From Pseudomonadota bacterium (GTDB lineage: Bacteria > Desulfobacterota > Desulfovibrionia > Desulfovibrionales > Desulfovibrionaceae), in contig JAEYTO010000107.1 in NCBI GenBank assembly GCA_023433925.1, positions 1 to 17,379 of the forward strand: a stretch of DNA of 17,379 bases, written 5' to 3'. Of the stretch, positions 15,472 to 17,379 are shown piece after piece (position 1 is the stretch's first letter; each line of letters starts with the position of its first letter). A program made the position numbers and the translations under genes. Under the pieces are notes generated by a model that saw only the letters and a program-made list of their open reading frames with translations, did not search any database and was not told the origin of the DNA.

Positions 15472-16893
15472 TCAGCGCAAATCCAGCGTGACGAAAAGGT
15501 TCCTGCCACCGCGCTTGAGAAGCAGCATGACGACGCCGACCCCTTGGCGGGACTGGCTCACGATGCTCCTGAACTCCTTCAGCGAGCACACGGGCTTGCT
15601 GGCTGCCTGCACGATGCAGTCGCCCGGCAGGACGCCGGCGCGTTCGGCGGGAGAGTTCTCCTCCACGTTGAGCACCAGCAGGGCTTGTCCTGTGTCCAGG
15701 TCAAGCTGGCTGGCCTCGGCGTCGGTGATGGGCTTGAGGGTCAAGCCCTCCGTGGCCGAAGCGCCTTCGTGGTTTTTCGGGCGAGGGATGTTCGGCTCCA
15801 GTTCCTGTCGGCCGATGACCATCGGCAGGATGCGCGAGCTTCCGGCGCGCCACACGACGATCTTGGCGCAGCGTCCGGGAGGATAGTCGGCGACCGCGCG
15901 CAGCAGGCTTGCGGAGTCGGCGATATCCTTGCCGTCCAGGCGCAGGATCACGTCGCCGACCTTGATGCCTGCCTGGGCGGCAGGCGCGCCGGGAACCAGC
16001 GAGGCCACGAGGGCCCCTCGCGGCGCGGGCAATCCCAGGGCCTTGGCCGCGTGGGCGTCGACATCCTGGGCGGAGACGCCCAGCCAGCCACGCACGACCC
16101 TGCCGCTGGTCTTGAGCTCGCCGATGACCCTCCGAGCCGTGTTGCTGGAAATGGCGAAGCTGATGCCCTGGCCGCTGGCCGTGATGACCGTGTTGACCCC
16201 CACGACGGTTCCGTCGAGATCGATCAGGGGGCCGCCGGAGTTGCCGGGGTTGATGGGCGCGTCGGTCTGTATGAAGTCGTCGAAAGGTCCAAAGCCGAGC
16301 GAGCGGCCTTTGGCGCTGATGATGCCGAGCGTCACCGAATGATCGAGTCCGAAGGGATTGCCGATGGCCAGGACCCACTCGCCGACCCGGCTGCGGTCAG
16401 AGTCGGTGAAGGTCAGGGCCGGTAGCGGCCGCCCGGCATCGATCTTGATGAGCGCCAGGTCCGTCTCGGGATCGAGTCCCACGATGGCCGCCCGGCGGGG
16501 CTCGCTTTCGCCCAGCAGGAGGACAGTGATTTCCTCCGCGCCGGCCACGAGGTGGTTGTTGGTGACGATATGGCCGTCAGCGGAGATGATGAACCCCGAG
16601 CCAAGCGATTCCTGGCGCGAGCCGGGCGTGCCTTCCTGGCCGAAGTCACGCTGGAAGCGTTCCTCGAACCTGTCGAGAAGATCATCCAGCAGGAAGCCCG
16701 GACCTTGGCGCCGGAAGAATTCCTTGAGGCGATCCCGCGGACTCACCGTGCGCAGCGCGCTGATATTGACCACCGACTTGCCGGCTTCCCGAGCCAGCGC
16801 GGGGCAGTCCGCCTGGATGCTCGCCGCCGAGGACAGGCCGGTATGCAGGAGGCTTGTCATGGCAACGAGCAGGCACAAGGCGCGAAGGATCAT
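15472..16893 (-). CDS. HtrA/DegP-family periplasmic serine protease
   Basis: HtrA/Deg proteases degrade and chaperone misfolded envelope proteins. The 473-residue product starts with a signal peptide (hydrophobic core about 3-18, SSA-A near 23). The trypsin-like domain carries H114 (VTNNHLVAG), D145 (ETDLALIKI) and S219 (NPGNSGGPL). Two PDZ domains follow (about 255-345 and 375-470). The triad is complete, so it should be active in the periplasm. The ATG at 16893 is chosen over an in-frame TTG one codon earlier, because AGGAG lies 6 nt upstream of it. It is the first gene of the htrA-ispE-tRNA-prs-rplY run. Whether it is DegP, DegQ or another paralogue cannot be told from sequence alone. Confidence 0.95.
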   Translation of the reverse strand: MILRALCLLVAMTSLLHTGLSSAASIQADCPALAREAGKSVVNISALRTVSPRDRLKEFFRRQGPGFLLDDLLDRFEERFQRDFGQEGTPGSRQESLGSGFIISADGHIVTNNHLVAGAEEITVLLLGESEPRRAAIVGLDPETDLALIKIDAGRPLPALTFTDSDRSRVGEWVLAIGNPFGLDHSVTLGIISAKGRSLGFGPFDDFIQTDAPINPGNSGGPLIDLDGTVVGVNTVITASGQGISFAISSNTARRVIGELKTSGRVVRGWLGVSAQDVDAHAAKALGLPAPRGALVASLVPGAPAAQAGIKVGDVILRLDGKDIADSASLLRAVADYPPGRCAKIVVWRAGSSRILPMVIGRQELEPNIPRPKNHEGASATEGLTLKPITDAEASQLDLDTGQALLVLNVEENSPAERAGVLPGDCIVQAASKPVCSLKEFRSIVSQSRQGVGVVMLLLKRGGRNLFVTLDLR

Positions 16894-16952
16894 CAAGGGC
16901 TCCTGGGTGGGTGCCGGACTGGGCTCGCATGGCTCCGGCGGCCGAATGCGAA

Positions 16953-16981
16953 ATAGTAGACGGCTTGTATGGCCTTGTAAA
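16953..16981 (-). promoter_or_regulatory. putative promoter of htrA and the genes after it
   Basis: TTTACA (16976-16981, minus strand) and TACTAT (16953-16958) are exactly 17 nt apart, 60 bp upstream of the htrA ATG in an AT-rich pocket. It matches nine of twelve consensus positions. Confidence 0.55.
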
Positions 16982-16983
16982 TG

Positions 16984-17379
16984 CTAATAGATGGCGTGGG
17001 CGCAGCGATCTGGTCCTTGGCAGTCGCGAGAGCGCTTCAGGCTGCGCTCGATGAAGACCAGCACTTCCGAGTAGAAGTTGGGCGGGGCGTAGCCGGTCAG
17101 CAGCTCGGTGCGCACCGCACCCCGCTCCACATTGCTCAGCATGACCTGCCCGGCGATACTGCCATTCACCATGATGACAAAAGTCACCATCACCCCCAGC
17201 CGACGCCCCTCCGTAAACCAGTGATACGTCTCCCCCCACTGCTGCGCCGGAGAACACGTCCCACCCCTAGTACTCTCGCTCTCCCCCGCGTCTGGCTCCC
17301 ACCTGGCAATATCCTGCTGCGAGCGGGCACGCACCGCCATCAGCGCCCTGCCGTCCACCCAACGTGGAAACCTCAGGTA
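16984..17379 (-). pseudogene. RimJ-like GNAT acetyltransferase fragment joined to an unrecognised C-terminus (partial, possibly chimeric)
   Basis: The frame is open from the right edge to a TAG at 16984. The first two thirds resemble the N-terminal half of RimJ/RimL-type GNAT acetyltransferases: LRFPRWVDGRALMAVRARS, then WEPDAG, and TFVIMVNGSIAGQVMLSNVERGA. In the family the acetyl-CoA loop (GYWV...GRG) should follow. Here the sequence turns into VRTELLTGYAPPNFYSEVL and a short tail with no GNAT motif A. No other frame restores it. Codon usage also shifts: the GNAT part uses TTT, ACT, AGT, CGT and GGG, while the tail from about 17115 uses the CTG/CGC/ATC/GAG pattern of the rest of the window. 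It may be a truncated or recombined gene, or an assembly joint. The tail alone I do not recognise. Confidence 0.4.

Noticed and set aside
14491..16425. A 644-codon plus-strand open frame opposite ispE and htrA
   Set aside because: It is a GC-rich antisense shadow. The opposite strand codes two well-recognised proteins with full motifs, and the frame shows no known domain.

Overview
The window is about 17.4 kb of GC-rich DNA with bacterial chromosomal housekeeping genes. Nearly all genes are on the minus strand. Gene content suggests a strictly anaerobic, selenoprotein-making member of the Desulfovibrio-type Deltaproteobacteria (Desulfobacterota): HypA/HypB, an Nbp35/Mrp ATPase, a HesB/IscA-like selenoprotein, the order ispE / tRNA-Gln / prs / rplY / pth, and carD next to rho. 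This placement is inference from gene content and order, not from a database search.

Layout from left to right. Positions 1-640 hold the 5' part of a minus-strand Nbp35/Mrp-type P-loop ATPase. Positions 826-1860 hold hypA-hypB, the nickel-insertion pair for NiFe hydrogenase. Positions 2081-2386 hold a HesB/IscA-like gene with an in-frame TGA. The TGA is best read as selenocysteine, because a SECIS-like hairpin follows it and homologous sequence continues on both sides. A divergent 507-bp spacer with a remarkable chain of hairpins leads into the only plus-strand genes, pyrR (2894-3445) and an overlapping DUF309 gene (3435-3827).

From 4024 to 9694 lies a minus-strand run that probably forms one operon: a BepA-like M48 metalloprotease with TPRs, an M16 peptidase, hslV, hslU and argB. 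This joins envelope and cytoplasmic proteolysis with one arginine-biosynthesis gene. Upstream are rho (9804-11051), carD/cdnL (11368-11880) and pth (12015-12647). A second run reads htrA (15472-16893), ispE (14515-15444), tRNA-Gln(TTG) (14461-14535), prs (13484-14434) and rplY (12786-13418). It ends at a strong terminator. The last six codons and the stop codon of ispE lie inside the tRNA gene.

The right edge (16984-17379) carries an open frame that starts like a RimJ-type GNAT acetyltransferase but changes character and codon usage part-way. It may be a truncated, recombined or chimeric locus.

The most interesting points are the UGA-coded HesB-like gene with its SECIS, the chain of partly exclusive hairpins before pyrR, the ispE/tRNA-Gln overlap, and the composition break at the right edge. 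Nothing here amounts to a clearly new defence or mobile system. There is no CRISPR array, IS element or phage gene.
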